This document shows, piece after piece, positions 1 to 11,700 of a stretch of DNA of 64,000 bases. Source of the stretch: Lytechinus pictus (Eukaryota > Echinodermata > Echinoidea > Temnopleuroida > Toxopneustidae); NCBI RefSeq assembly GCF_037042905.1, contig NC_087253.1, positions 12,009,001-12,073,000 on the forward strand. Reading direction: 5' to 3'. Below the pieces are notes generated by a model. It was given only the letters and a program-made list of their open reading frames with translations, did no database searches and was not told the origin of the DNA. Both the position numbers and the translations under genes were made by a program. Each line of letters begins with the position of its first letter. The first letter of the stretch is position 1.

Positions 1-317
1 ACCATACAAATGTAACTTTATCGAACATAATTATCAGCATTTTAGTAAAAGTAGTAAATATAATCACAACATATCTAAAACAGAAGATTTCATTGCATTT
101 TGTCAACAGTAACTTTCGTCAGAAAGATATTCATTGCATTTTGTCAACAATAACTGCCATTCAACATTATATAACATATAAAATCGCTAGATAAACTCAT
201 GCTAAGGACACGCACTACTGCTTATTAATCAATAATATTGCATGTTACGTATCTTGTGCACGTCAGCATTTAAGCAAGACTCCAAGTCACACATAGCTTT
301 TTGTGAAACAGCCCCCT

Positions 318-651
318 GGGGCCCGTAACATAAAGCTTAGCAATGATCGTACAATTTTCTACAATTGATTGCATTGACTCCAATGTACAATCAATCGCTG
401 ATTGGAGTGTTATAGACACAGTGGATAGAAGAAGAAAAGAAATGGATAGGCGAGAAAGTGGAAATTTGAGAGGAGTGTAATCTTTCTTGAATTTCTTTTC
501 TTCTATCCACTGTTTCTATAACACTCCACATGGTGTACCGTAAACCACATCAGCTATTGTACATGCCACCACGCAAACCTTCAAACAACAATGTACAATC
601 TATCGTGAAAATCAAGCAAATGATTAATCCCTAACCTTTGTGTTATGGGAC
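318..651. repeat. Short foldback MITE (cccgtaacacaaag family), interrupted
   Basis: The ends are inverted copies of a gggcccgtaacataaag-like terminus (right end ctttgtgttatgggac). Related uninterrupted copies lie at 4176-4306, 7600-7758, 57132-57268 and 57397-57540. This copy is split by the hairpin element at 398-588, which duplicated 17 bp of it. Confidence 0.7.
398..588. mobile_element. Hairpin (foldback) element with 17-bp target duplication
   Basis: An inverted repeat: the left arm runs from ggagtgttatagacacagtg and the right arm is its complement ending in an actccacatggtgtaccg stretch. An asymmetric tail (acgcaaaccttcaaacaa) lies outside the right arm. Flanks are caatgtacaatcaatcg (381-397) and caatgtacaatctatcg (589-605), one mismatch in 17. 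The intact sister MITE at 4176 shows the empty-site layout. A larger relative is at 30296-30827. Confidence 0.7.
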
Positions 652-730
652 ACTTGTGGGTGATTCATAAAGCTGTTCTCAAAGTGATGCAGATTTTAAA
701 GATAAACACATTTCATTCTACTCCCCCTTA

Positions 731-1340
731 TTAAAGGTCAAGTCAACCCCAGCAAAATGTTGATGTGAATAAATAGAGAAAAATCAAACTAGCAAAACAC
801 TGAAAATTTCATAAAAATCGGATGTAAAATAAGAAAGTTATGGCATTTTAAAGTTTCGCTTATTTTTCACAAAACAGTGATATGAACAACTCGGTGACAT
901 GCAAATGAGTCAGTCGATGATGTCCATCACTCACTATTTCTTTTGTTTTTTATTGTTCGAATTATACGATATTTCATTTTTTACAGATATGACCATAGGG
1001 ACCGAGTTGACTGAATCATTTAGTATTAAGCAATGCTAATATCCCATGTTCAGGGAGGAATTGATCACTGTTTTACTTGACAATGAGGAGAAAATTTGAA
1101 TATTTCATATTTCATATAATAAAATACAAAGGAAGTAGTGAGTGAATGACATCATCAGTCTCCTCATTTGCATGCCAACCAGGATGTGCATATAACTGTT
1201 TAGTGAAATAAAGCGAAACTTTAAAATGTCATAACTTTTTTATTTTACATCCGATTGTGATGAAATTTTCAGTGTTATGCTTGTTGGATTTTTTCTTTTT
1301 AATCAAATCAATTTTTTGTTGGGGTGGACTTGTCCTTTAA
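731..1340. repeat. Foldback MITE of about 610 bp
   Basis: The left arm begins ttaaaggtcaagtcaacccc and the right arm ends with its approximate complement ggggtggacttgtcctttaa. The arms stay complementary for roughly 190 bases, including aagtttcgctta and its mate. A half copy of the same family sits at 7133-7332 in the last intron of the receptor gene. Confidence 0.75.
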
Positions 1341-2464
1341 AAGAAGATACACAGTTGTGGTAATGATCTCAAAATGAGTTCAAACAAAATCCAATAAAAT
1401 GACCACCCAAGTGTTTGTACATATAAATAAAAAAAAATATGTGCCAAATGGCTCTGGAGAAAAAAGTGTAATTGATGAGAAATTAGCAAAATAAGCACAG
1501 AATTTAATATAATGTCAGGTATTTCTTCCAAACAATATCAATACACTGTCCCACATATGCTTTTATGTGTTAGCGATCATCAGAATTATCGGTTTTTCAG
1601 CTAAGATTTCGTTATTTCACAAAGATAAGTTTATATCAACGTACCAGAACTAGATATGATATTTTGGCATTTAACCTTGATTTTAAAGACTTTCTCATAA
1701 ATAATGTTTTGCTGCAACTACTTTCTTTTACCTTTAACGAATGACTGAAACATGTTCTAAGGTGCAATGTCAGCTACATAGGGGTACATCATTTAGCGCA
1801 AGAAAGAATCACCAGTCTTGAATAAAGTTATTCATAACTTATCAACAGGTTCATGATACAGCCTCCAGGGATCTGTTTCATAAACCTTCTTACACTAACA
1901 AATTTACAATAACAGTTAAAAGCTACTGAAATCCTCTAATCTGATTGGCTGATAGTGAATGTGTTATTATAACAAGTCTTTATGAAACGGGACCCAGGAT
2001 TTCATTCATCACTGATACTAGGAATATTTCATTTTTTGCTTTAATTGGAAAAAAAGCTGAATCATGATCAAATGAATATAAAATATTCTATCCATAAATT
2101 CCATTAAATTCAAATCATAAAATATAATTTCAGATTCAGAACTACTATAAATGCTAATATTCATTTTCAAGTTGCAGTGTAGCACACAAACTTCATAGAG
2201 ATAGCACCAACAGATTACATGTACATTTAAAAGAATACAATACTTATATATACATCTAGCACTTCCCGGAAATGCCAATATTCATATTCAAATGCTGCAA
2301 AATGTTTTATTAGGTCTAGCCTATCTTACAAAAAAAATCCAAGTCCAACCTAGCAACAAGTTGATTCAATTTTTACAGCGGAGCGACATGTACAATATGC
2401 TTATTTTTCTACTTTGCTTTAATAGTTATACTTGCTTATGTAGCACTTAACGCTTACTTTATAT

Positions 2465-2620
2465 CTCGGTCACATTTGCTCTACGGCGGCCGTATGGCGA
2501 GTCGAAAACAGCCGTTTTGACATTTTTTGTACCAGCTAAATATAGGTGGTTTGAAAAAAAATGAATAAAACGGCCGTTTTCGACTCGCCGTACGGCCGCT
2601 ATAAAGCAAATGTGACCGAG
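2465..2620. repeat. Short foldback MITE (ctcggtcacatttgct termini)
   Basis: Near-perfect 16-bp terminal inverted repeats bracket inner inverted arms (gtatggcgagtcgaaaacag and complement). A diverged copy lies at 27077-27237 in an intron of the synthetase-like gene. Confidence 0.75.
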
Positions 2621-2625
2621 GTATT

Positions 2626-2830
2626 ACTAGAAGTTTCTAAGCGCGCTACAGTAATGCAGCACAATTACCCAGGCTTTAGCAGAGCAGCTGGTGCACACAC
2701 TGTATTCACGGAATAAATTCCTGCCAAGTATCCATTCACATTGCTGATAGAAACATGACATGGGATTTGAACCCACGACCCTCTGTTTGAAAGAAGGGAG
2801 GCAGATCAACTTCAAGAAACAAAACAAACA
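2626..2830 (-). repeat. tRNA-derived SINE-like fragment
   Basis: On the minus strand the sequence gggttcaaatccca (about 2759-2772) matches the pol III B-box / T-arm consensus. It follows gtcg and is trailed by a non-tRNA body ending near the foldback element at 2620. No convincing A box is visible, so it is either 5'-truncated or decayed. It is not a tRNA gene because no cloverleaf can be closed around it. Confidence 0.45.
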
Positions 2831-4175
2831 GTGTTTAGATTATCATATTCTTATTTCAATCAACTTACTGTTGGATTGGACGTGACCTTTTTCTATCTAT
2901 AAAGACAGATTATGCCCCCAAAAATCAAATTCAAATTGGAATTGGTTAGTTTGCAATCGCAAGCCCACGGCCTGTTAACACACATTACTTTAATATAATT
3001 GTATGTACCGGTGTACAGAACATTGAGTCTAGCAAATTTTGAGACCTAATTGTTGAATAAATTGTCGATAGAAAGGGTCTGTCTCCGCAGACTATTGTCA
3101 GTATATTAAGTTTTGTCGTGTGTGGTAATACTCTCTGCAAATACACATGTATATACATACTTTCTAAACTTTACTTTCCGATCCAAAGGGGTATGTCTTA
3201 CTTAGGCCTGTACATCATCTGCATTTATAAAAATATGTAAATTAAAGTATTGTTAATACATCCCTACCCCCCCCCCCTCCTCTCTCTTCCCCCAGTCTGC
3301 GGGCACACACCTTTAGTTTTCACTATTCGCATAGTGCATAATGCAGAGTCTGAAGTAGTGAGACTAGAATCACTATGTACTGTGGCTGCCTCTACCAAAG
3401 ACAGACAGATACTTTGGAGCCTAGACTTCATTCTAGACATAATTGGTTTAAGTGTCAAATATGGTCTTTACTTACAGATTCCCCCCCCCCCCCACCTTAC
3501 CCCAGCTTTCTTGGTAGCTACATGTACATCCTTCTACCCCACTGACATTTTCTTTTCTAAAGCTTAAAACCAGCACACAACGATAGCAACATACTCCAGT
3601 TTAAATATCATACAATATATCAAACTATAAACGCCATCTCTCTAATAGTCATTGAATATGCTGCCGATATACCATGTACATATATGAAAATATAAACTTG
3701 TCATATATTTCAATAATTTGGTCCCTTTCGCTGTAACATGTACAATGTCTATTAAGTAGACAATAATAGCACACATTTCAAAATTCTATCTTGACTTTCT
3801 TTATTAGTCTTTGATTGAATACATGTACTTCATTATCTATTTCCCTACTTAGCTGAATACGATATAGGTACTATTTTATATATGGTCAATGGGTTGTTTT
3901 AAAGTATGGTTCTAGCACTAATGAAGAGTTTTCAGAATGGTAAAAACGTTTTCAAAATGTTTAAAAACATTTTTTTTTTACATTCTCCAAACCACTCATC
4001 TCAAACAAGTAAATGTTGATATTACAGGGGAATCTATCCTGGGTCATAAAATAATCAAATCAGAATGGTGAACGTTTGAAAGAAATCGGACAAGCAATGA
4101 GAAAGTCACAGTTGTTTTCAAATTGAGAAGTTTGACCACAGCTTAATTAGGACCAGAGTTTAACGGGAGTTCAGA

Positions 4176-4306
4176 GGCCCATAACAAAAAACTTAGCAAA
4201 TGATCGTAGAACAATTTTTTACGATTGATTGCATTGACTAAAAATGTACGATCAATCGTGAAAATCAAGCGTACGATCAATCGCTAACCTTTGTGTTACG
4301 GGACCC
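4176..4306. repeat. Short foldback MITE (cccgtaacacaaag family), intact
   Basis: The termini ggcccataacaaaaaactt and aacctttgtgttacgggacc are inverted relatives of each other. This copy shows the unoccupied arrangement of the element that is interrupted at 318-651. Confidence 0.65.
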
Positions 4307-5738
4307 AGAATACAGGTCTTGGCATGAAATACTGACATTGCTTGAATACCATTCTGAGTTGAAACAAAGTTATAGTGCTGAGATGATGTTGACGATTAAA
4401 ATATCAGATGCAGCAATGGGGGGGGGCAATACTTTCTCCTCAACCAAAATTCCTAAATTCTAATCTGAGATGGATAATTTTTAATTGAAATTTGGAATAA
4501 AAAAAGAGATGATATTGTCGATTTTGAGTTGATAATTACTGAGGAGGGGCGATAGTGCAGCGAATGGGGGGATCAATACTTCCACTTTCATATCAATTTC
4601 TAATTTGAGATGGAAAAATTTGAATTGAAAGCTGGAATAAATAAGAGATGATTAAGTTGATTTCGAGTTGACGAAAGAACATAATTATAATAGCACCTTT
4701 GCATCATGGCTCTCCTGGCCTTAGAGTACAGTATGTAGGCATTCAGGTGGCACCGGATTGCTCCCAGGGAATGGGGAATGTACACATTGTGCATGTGTGT
4801 GTGTGTGTGTGCAGGCAAGTGTGTGATTACTTTGTTTTTTCTTCACTTGATCAGACTATTACTCTCGAGTACTACAATCTTAAAACAAATGATAGAAAGG
4901 GTATAGTTGAGTTGACTTTGGAATGAGAACGAGTTTAGGAGATGAATAAACTATGCTGCTTTAAATCAATTTCAGCTTTTAAGAGTATTTTTTTAGTTGT
5001 TTCATAAAGATGCCTACAAACACGGCAAGTTTAATCCCATTTCATTATTAGAAACTTTTCAGTAAACCAAATTTGGCCTCTATTTATATTTTTTTTAACT
5101 TTTAAATGTAAAGTTTCAAACAATTGTAAATTGGAAAAAATAAATTTCTCTTATTAAGAAACGAAAAGGCAGTTTTCTCAAAAGTTCCACATGTACCATG
5201 TTACAAAACCATGGACTATACAGATTCCTCATATCATCATGCTTCACTTCGAATGCCAAAAAGATGCATTTAACTGAAAATTTCTTTAGTGTATGCAATA
5301 AAATAAGCCTAATTACATACGCCTAATGTACAACTGAAACCTCTTTTGAGAATATGGGCCAAAGAGTTAAGGGACTTGGTATAAACTATAAAGGGTATAC
5401 AAACATAAACTCTACAAAAACAACAGAAATTAAATGTACATTATTTCAAACCCTGACGATATCAAAATAGTCAATGTGCATTCAATGCACATTATGATCA
5501 GATAAGTACTGAATTTTGGTACATACGTAATACCTTAAACCTTTAAAATATGAACATCCTATGTCATCTTCGGTCTTTTCGTCCGATCGCAAGGTGGACA
5601 TCACCGGGTAAACCAACACAGCCTGACTGATATCAACAGTCAGATGACGAAGGGGAATCCCCAAAAGGAATTCTGAATCGGTATCTCTTGAAATGAAAGC
5701 AGGGCCCGCAAAAGGAACCACCTCCATGGGATAGCCAA

Positions 5739-8700
5739 TCAAAGATCTTCATACGATGGGGGAGGAGTCTCGTCACCCGCTCTCCGGCGGGAATCCGCAT
5801 CCGACTTGATGACCTCCGAATATGTCGGCGGGATGTCGTTCTCGTCGCCATCGCGATCCTTCGACCTGTCCCTGTTGGAGAGACGCCCCGGCCCACCCGT
5901 CATTTCGAGCGTGGCGAGCAAAACGTCCGGTTCCCCCGTCACCTGGTCCCCGCTGCTCAACGGGTATCCGACCAACCCGTTGACCCTCGGGCACCGGTGC
6001 GGCGGTAGGTGATGACAGAAATTTGCATGCTGGGAGACGTGATACGGCATACTGATGGCGTCGCCGTGGGCATTGAGCGTCCAGCTGACAGGTGAGTAGA
6101 ACCGGCGCTGCGAGCTACGGACACGACGGAAGTAGATGAGGAGGGTTACTATGACGACGGTCATGAGGACGGTGCATGTGATGATAAGAAGGTTGGAGCC
6201 CCCAGATGGAGATTGAGCTGGTTTAGGATCCTGTTCTGGAACATCCTGTAACTGTGTTTCTATTGCAAAACAAGAAAAAAGAACAACACATACATGTATT
6301 ATTACAGGGATCAACCATGTAATGTAATGTAATGTAATGTAATGTGTGTGGAAGGTTTGTTTTAATTTTGTACAGTGCTAAAACAAGTGCTTCTTAATAA
6401 GGTACATTTTTATAACAGATTTGAATCTGTTAAGTTTGTGATTGATCTGATATCACGAGGTAGGATGTTCCACAATGTTGGTGCTATTTTCCCAGAGGCT
6501 CTACCACCAAAGGTCTTGGATTTTACATGCATTTCAGAGAGAAGATCCTTTGATCTTCACTAAGTCACAAACCATGGGGAAATCATATCTATGGTGTCTT
6601 ACGGAATTTGAAATAGGTAAAGAGACTTGCACATTATTCTCCGTACGTCATGCAAGCCTGTAAGACCAATGTGGCAAAAATTGGGTAAGTATGATTTCAA
6701 AAGAACTCAGGATAGCAATTTACTTTGGGTTTTCAAAGTTTGCAAGACCCCATGTCCTAAACTTTTATTATCCTCGACTCTCACCTGGTTATATACAATA
6801 TGTGAAATGACTGATATAATTGTTTGATAAAAAGAAGGGTGTTATTGCATTTTTTTTTTAGTAAGGGGGTACAGAATCAGAGAGAAAACTCTTGACGATT
6901 ATTTCTTTCTTATAAATGTTATTGACTGTAATATGAATACCTTAATTCTCTCCTAATCATAATTTGAATTATGATCACTCCCTGTACATATGTCACTCTA
7001 TAAACCAACTTTATATAACTGTTATCATCGTGACCTATTGTAATTTGTTGAAGAGTTTCCTTCACGTGTAATATGCAAAAAAAATTGAATAGTGTGTTAT
7101 TCAAGCTACAATATACAGAAGAAATAGTGAGTGAGTGATATCATAGATTCCCTCATTTGCATATCACTGTGTTGTGCATGTCACTGTTTTTGTGAAAAGT
7201 AACCGAAAAATTTTTAAATGTCATATTTTTTTTATCTTTACATCAGATTTTGTTGAAATTTATGTTGTGCATGTTTGATTTTTAAAATTTGAATTCAAAT
7301 AAAGCTTTTGTTGGAGTGAGCTTCCCCTTTAATCTTGGAACTTACTGCAGTTAATTTCATCTTCTCCTTTTTGGCAGTCTCTGAATCTATCGCAGCATTT
7401 GTAACGTGGAATGCATGTCATGTCCTCACATTCAAACTCCCAGATTGCACACTGTGAATTAGGCTTCATCGATGCTGCAAGAGGAAGGTAGCATATTAAA
7501 TCAAATAATGAAAAAAAAAATACATGTATCAATCATACCAATACAGGGGAGTCTGTGGAAAACTGGGGACTCTAATATACAGCATGTATTGCACAACCTG
7601 GGCCCCGTAACACAAAGGTTTGCAATCAATCGCTAAATACCAATGACCAATCAAGATCATCGTTGCACGTGCAATCTGTTTAAAATACTGTCCGGGAACC
7701 AATCGGTGCGGTTCTTTCATACTTGCAATTCATCGCAAACCTTTGTGTTTCGGAGCCCTGGTCTGAGAAACTTATTCTTTCAATGGACTTGGAGACTCAC
7801 TAAACCCTAGCATAAAACTATGTTAAAAAAGAGTTCTCTTTCTTGTTACCATTTGCGCCTCTACAGTTACTTTAGCTTCATGAAAAGTAAAATCCATCAA
7901 TTGACATTTCACATTGCCATCAGCTATATATAAAAAGACAAGTCATGTATATAATTATATGTACATCATACATGTAACTAGTGGCCAATATATCACATCA
8001 GTGTATTCCTTAAAACATGAATCAGACACAGGATTGCTTCTGTGCTGGGGGTGGGGAGGGGGGGGGGTGTTAAGGGACTTGGACCATTGTATGAGCACAA
8101 CTTGTTGATCCCTGTACAATATGCATAAAGGCCACCGCACACCTTATGACCCGACTGGTCTACGACTGGCTTGCGACTGAGTAAGGGGAGATGTGACGTC
8201 AGAGCTCTTGTCAGCTTGAGAGTCGCAGACCGGTCAGAGACAAGTCGCAAGGAAAATTGTAAGGATTTGACATGTCGAATCCTTATGACTGACTCGCAAG
8301 CTCAATCTAACTTCCAGCCAATCAGACAGCAGAGTTGCACGACGCGTATATGATATACAACGCACATAAGCTGTAGTAAGTCCCATTTTCTCAGTTGCTA
8401 TGGCAAAAAGCAAAAAGCACACACATGAGCCGCAGACAGCATGGTAGTAGGATCGCAAGGTGTGCGGTGGCCTTTAGAAATACAGAATTCAGTAAGCATA
8501 AAGAAACTAAGGAACCATTGTAATGAGTATGCATGTACTTCCTTAAAGAATATGAAGGAGATACTACTTACAACACGCTATTTCATCACTACCATCAGAA
8601 CAGTCTGGGATCCCATCACATAGGGACTGTCCAACAACGCAGGAGCCATCTCTGCACTGGTAATCACTGGAGCTACAAGACGTCGAGATCGGAGGGGAAT

Positions 8701-11700
8701 CTGGCAAACCTATAGAATAAAAAGAAAATTAAATAAGGGTTGTAAATATCAGTGCTTACATGTACAAGGAGAACATGACATAGAGCCTTCTACAGGCAAA
8801 TGCATTTCCGTGCTTATTCTTGAACATTTAGACTCTTGCATTTGGAACATGATGAATATCATCAATATTATTCATCATACTACCACTGTCAGGTATTTAT
8901 ATATTTACATATATATTATTCTGGGGGGGGGGGGCAGGGGGGTCAAATATGAAAAGAAAAATAATAGTGGGTACTAGGTTTAGGGACAGTGATTTTCCGT
9001 TTCTAAAAATTGCCTTTTCCGTTTCAGAAAATCTCGAATTCCGGTTCAGCATGTCTGAAAACGGAAATTCTGTTTCCCCATAGACTCTGTGTACGTATGA
9101 AAAAGTGACAATTCCGTTTACATAGAAAACCAATACGCAATGAGTAGCGCGATGTCAAAATGCTAGCGTTGGTCAAAATTTGCATCTACCAATGTGCTAA
9201 CATCGCTTTAAAATCCATTTTAATCGAAGAGTTTCGAGCTCAAAAACTATTTAGAGAAACATAATCAACATTAATACATCCTCACCTTTCATATTATTAG
9301 CATTATTTTATGGTTACATGGGATTTTATTGCTGATTTGGGGACTTTTCGGACATCGTTTTGAGCAGTCAACAACTTCTGCCTATCCGCCATTTTGGATT
9401 TGTTGAATCACCGTGATGTATTATGACCGAACACAGAGGGCAGCAACACACGGCCGTATTCTGTCTTACATGCGGACGTCAGTGTAAACTAATTTAGATA
9501 CGATCGAGTGATGGTGGGGCTCGAGTGTAGTTACGATGTGTTGATTGTTGTTGCAAAGTGAGATCGTGTTTTTTTCAGTTGATATTCGTATTTTGTTGAG
9601 GATTTGGGATTAATTTCTGTTGATATTTTGTGCATTTTGAGAAAAAACAAGTTTTCCTTGATTTTCCGTTTGAAAAGCCACTTTCCGTTTCAAAAGGCCG
9701 ATTCCGTGAATTCCGTCCGTTTTCCGCGATCGCGGAAAATCACTGTCCGTATAGGTTTCACTAGGGCCTGTAAGATTAACCAATGAAAGTTTGTTTCTTA
9801 TAACAGAAAGGAGAGGGTTGGTTGATATGAAAGCTCTTTGAGTTTTCGATCTGTTTTTCTTGTCAAAACAAAACTCCTCACACATACGTGTGGGGTGGTA
9901 TATGTACATGCCCACAATAATCGAAGGGAGTTCGAAGGTTTCTCAGAAATGAGTGTCCTCTGCTTACAGTATGGACAATGTTCCATTATCCAGTCTTCAA
10001 GAAGCTCTGGGGAGTATTTTATAAACATTTCTGTCCAACGAGCTGTCAGATCTGGCAACTTTCCTTGCTTTTGATTGGCTGAGAAGCACTGTTACTATGG
10101 TAACTGTCGGATAAAATGTCCGACAAGTCCTTTCATGAAATGCTCCCCTGGGGAGCGTTTCATCAACATTTTCGTCCGACAAGTTGTCAGATCTGACAAC
10201 TTTCCTTGATACTGATTGGCTGTGAGGCACTGTTACTATGGTAACTGTCGGATAAAACAGGTCTAGTCGGATAAAATTTCTGACAAGTCCAGTCATGAAA
10301 CGCTCCCCTGGTCTTTAAAAACTTTTTTGTTTGAAAAGAGCATGATAAAAATCAGTGTAGATCGGTATATTTCCTTCTTACCTTTTATTTATTTATTCTT
10401 TTTTTTTGGGGGGGGGGTCACATCTGAATAAACAGGTTTCAGTCAAGTCCGGTCAGATTACGGCAAACGGACCATATTCTTGGACTTACCTTTGAAATTC
10501 TCACAGAATGTTCCAGTCCAGTAGAGATCACAATGGCACACATAACTGCTTCCTAGCCTCTGAAAGGTACCTCCATTTTTACAAAGCACACTCTTGCAGG
10601 AAATATGGGCTGCAAGATAACAATGGGTACAAGTGCATATTTTAACATACCTTGAACATACCTTGAAGTGCTACACTTCCATCTTCAGGTAGATAGATAT
10701 TAGTGTGGCATGGTTTGAGGGGGCTTTGTAGCCCATTAATAACCCAATTTTTAATATATAATGTAGAGGGAATTTTTTAAGTTATGATAACATTAAAACA
10801 ATTTCACCTTGCTGAAAATTTCAATGTTGATATCACAACATGGTCAAAGCTCATTGACCCTAAATGACCTTTCACCTTGATCATGTGACCTGAAACTTGC
10901 CCAAAATGATCAGTGATACGTGATTGCCCTTTTGCCCAAGTTCCATAAAATAGATCCATTTATTTTCAGTTATCATAACATTTCAAAAACTTAACCCTGG
11001 TTAAGATTTCAATGTCGATACCCCCAACATGGTAAAGTTCATTGCCCATAAATGACCTTTGACATGGGCCATTTACATTAGGATCAGTGGTACTTGATTG
11101 CCATTATGTCCAAGTTTCATAGGTCTGTATACTTTCTAAGTTATGAAAACATTTCAAAAACTTAACCTTGGTCAAGATAATGATGACAATGCTGCCGCTG
11201 TCAGAAAAGCGGCACTGACTATTGTCTCGCTCTGCTATGCGGGTGAAACAGATAATGCTTGTTTGGGGGATGGAAGGGTAGTGGAAGGGGTGACCTAGGC
11301 AGGGGCCTGCTTGGTCCCTTGGATATACCCCCAAATATCAAACTCACCTTGAGTGCAGCGGCATGATGCCTCTCTTGTTTGTTTATCCCTGATGCATGCT
11401 TCAAAGCTAAAACAATCACCATCGATCGTGCAGTTAGATCCAACAGGTAAAGCTGCTAAAATGTTAAAAGAGAAAATTATTTCATTAGTTTTATTTTCTT
11501 CATTTCATCAAAATTCAAATGATGTTTTGTTTAAAATCCATGTATACACACTCTTGGTAAACATGTATATGCACTTGTTTCTTTTAAAAAAATAAGTTTT
11601 CAAAATCATAATTTTTCAAATCCATTTGATAACAAATCCAAAGTTTTTTTACCTCAAATAGCCTTTGGCCTTGACTTGAACTGAACACGACTTAAAAATG

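Larger units (their letters stand above)
1..5738. other. Intergenic, repeat-rich; no gene seen
   Basis: I find no exon-like open frame with splice borders here. The stretch holds several short foldback elements (listed separately), a SINE-like piece, poly(C) runs near 3264-3278 and 3481-3492, a (GT)n run near 4793-4812, and AT-rich filler. The part nearest 5738 is probably the 3' UTR of the receptor gene on the minus strand, but I could not place a convincing polyadenylation signal. Confidence 0.6.

Noticed and set aside
2755-2775. tRNA gene
   Set aside because: Only a T-arm/B-box-like segment is present; no acceptor stem or A box, so SINE-derived.
5482-5896. Overlapping minus-strand frames near the receptor 3' end
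   Set aside because: Other-frame shadows of the last exon or of its 3' UTR.
6375-6850. Possible exon or element ORF downstream of the pentanucleotide repeat
   Set aside because: Two short overlapping frames without splice sites or a recognisable family; may be an old repeat but I cannot support it.
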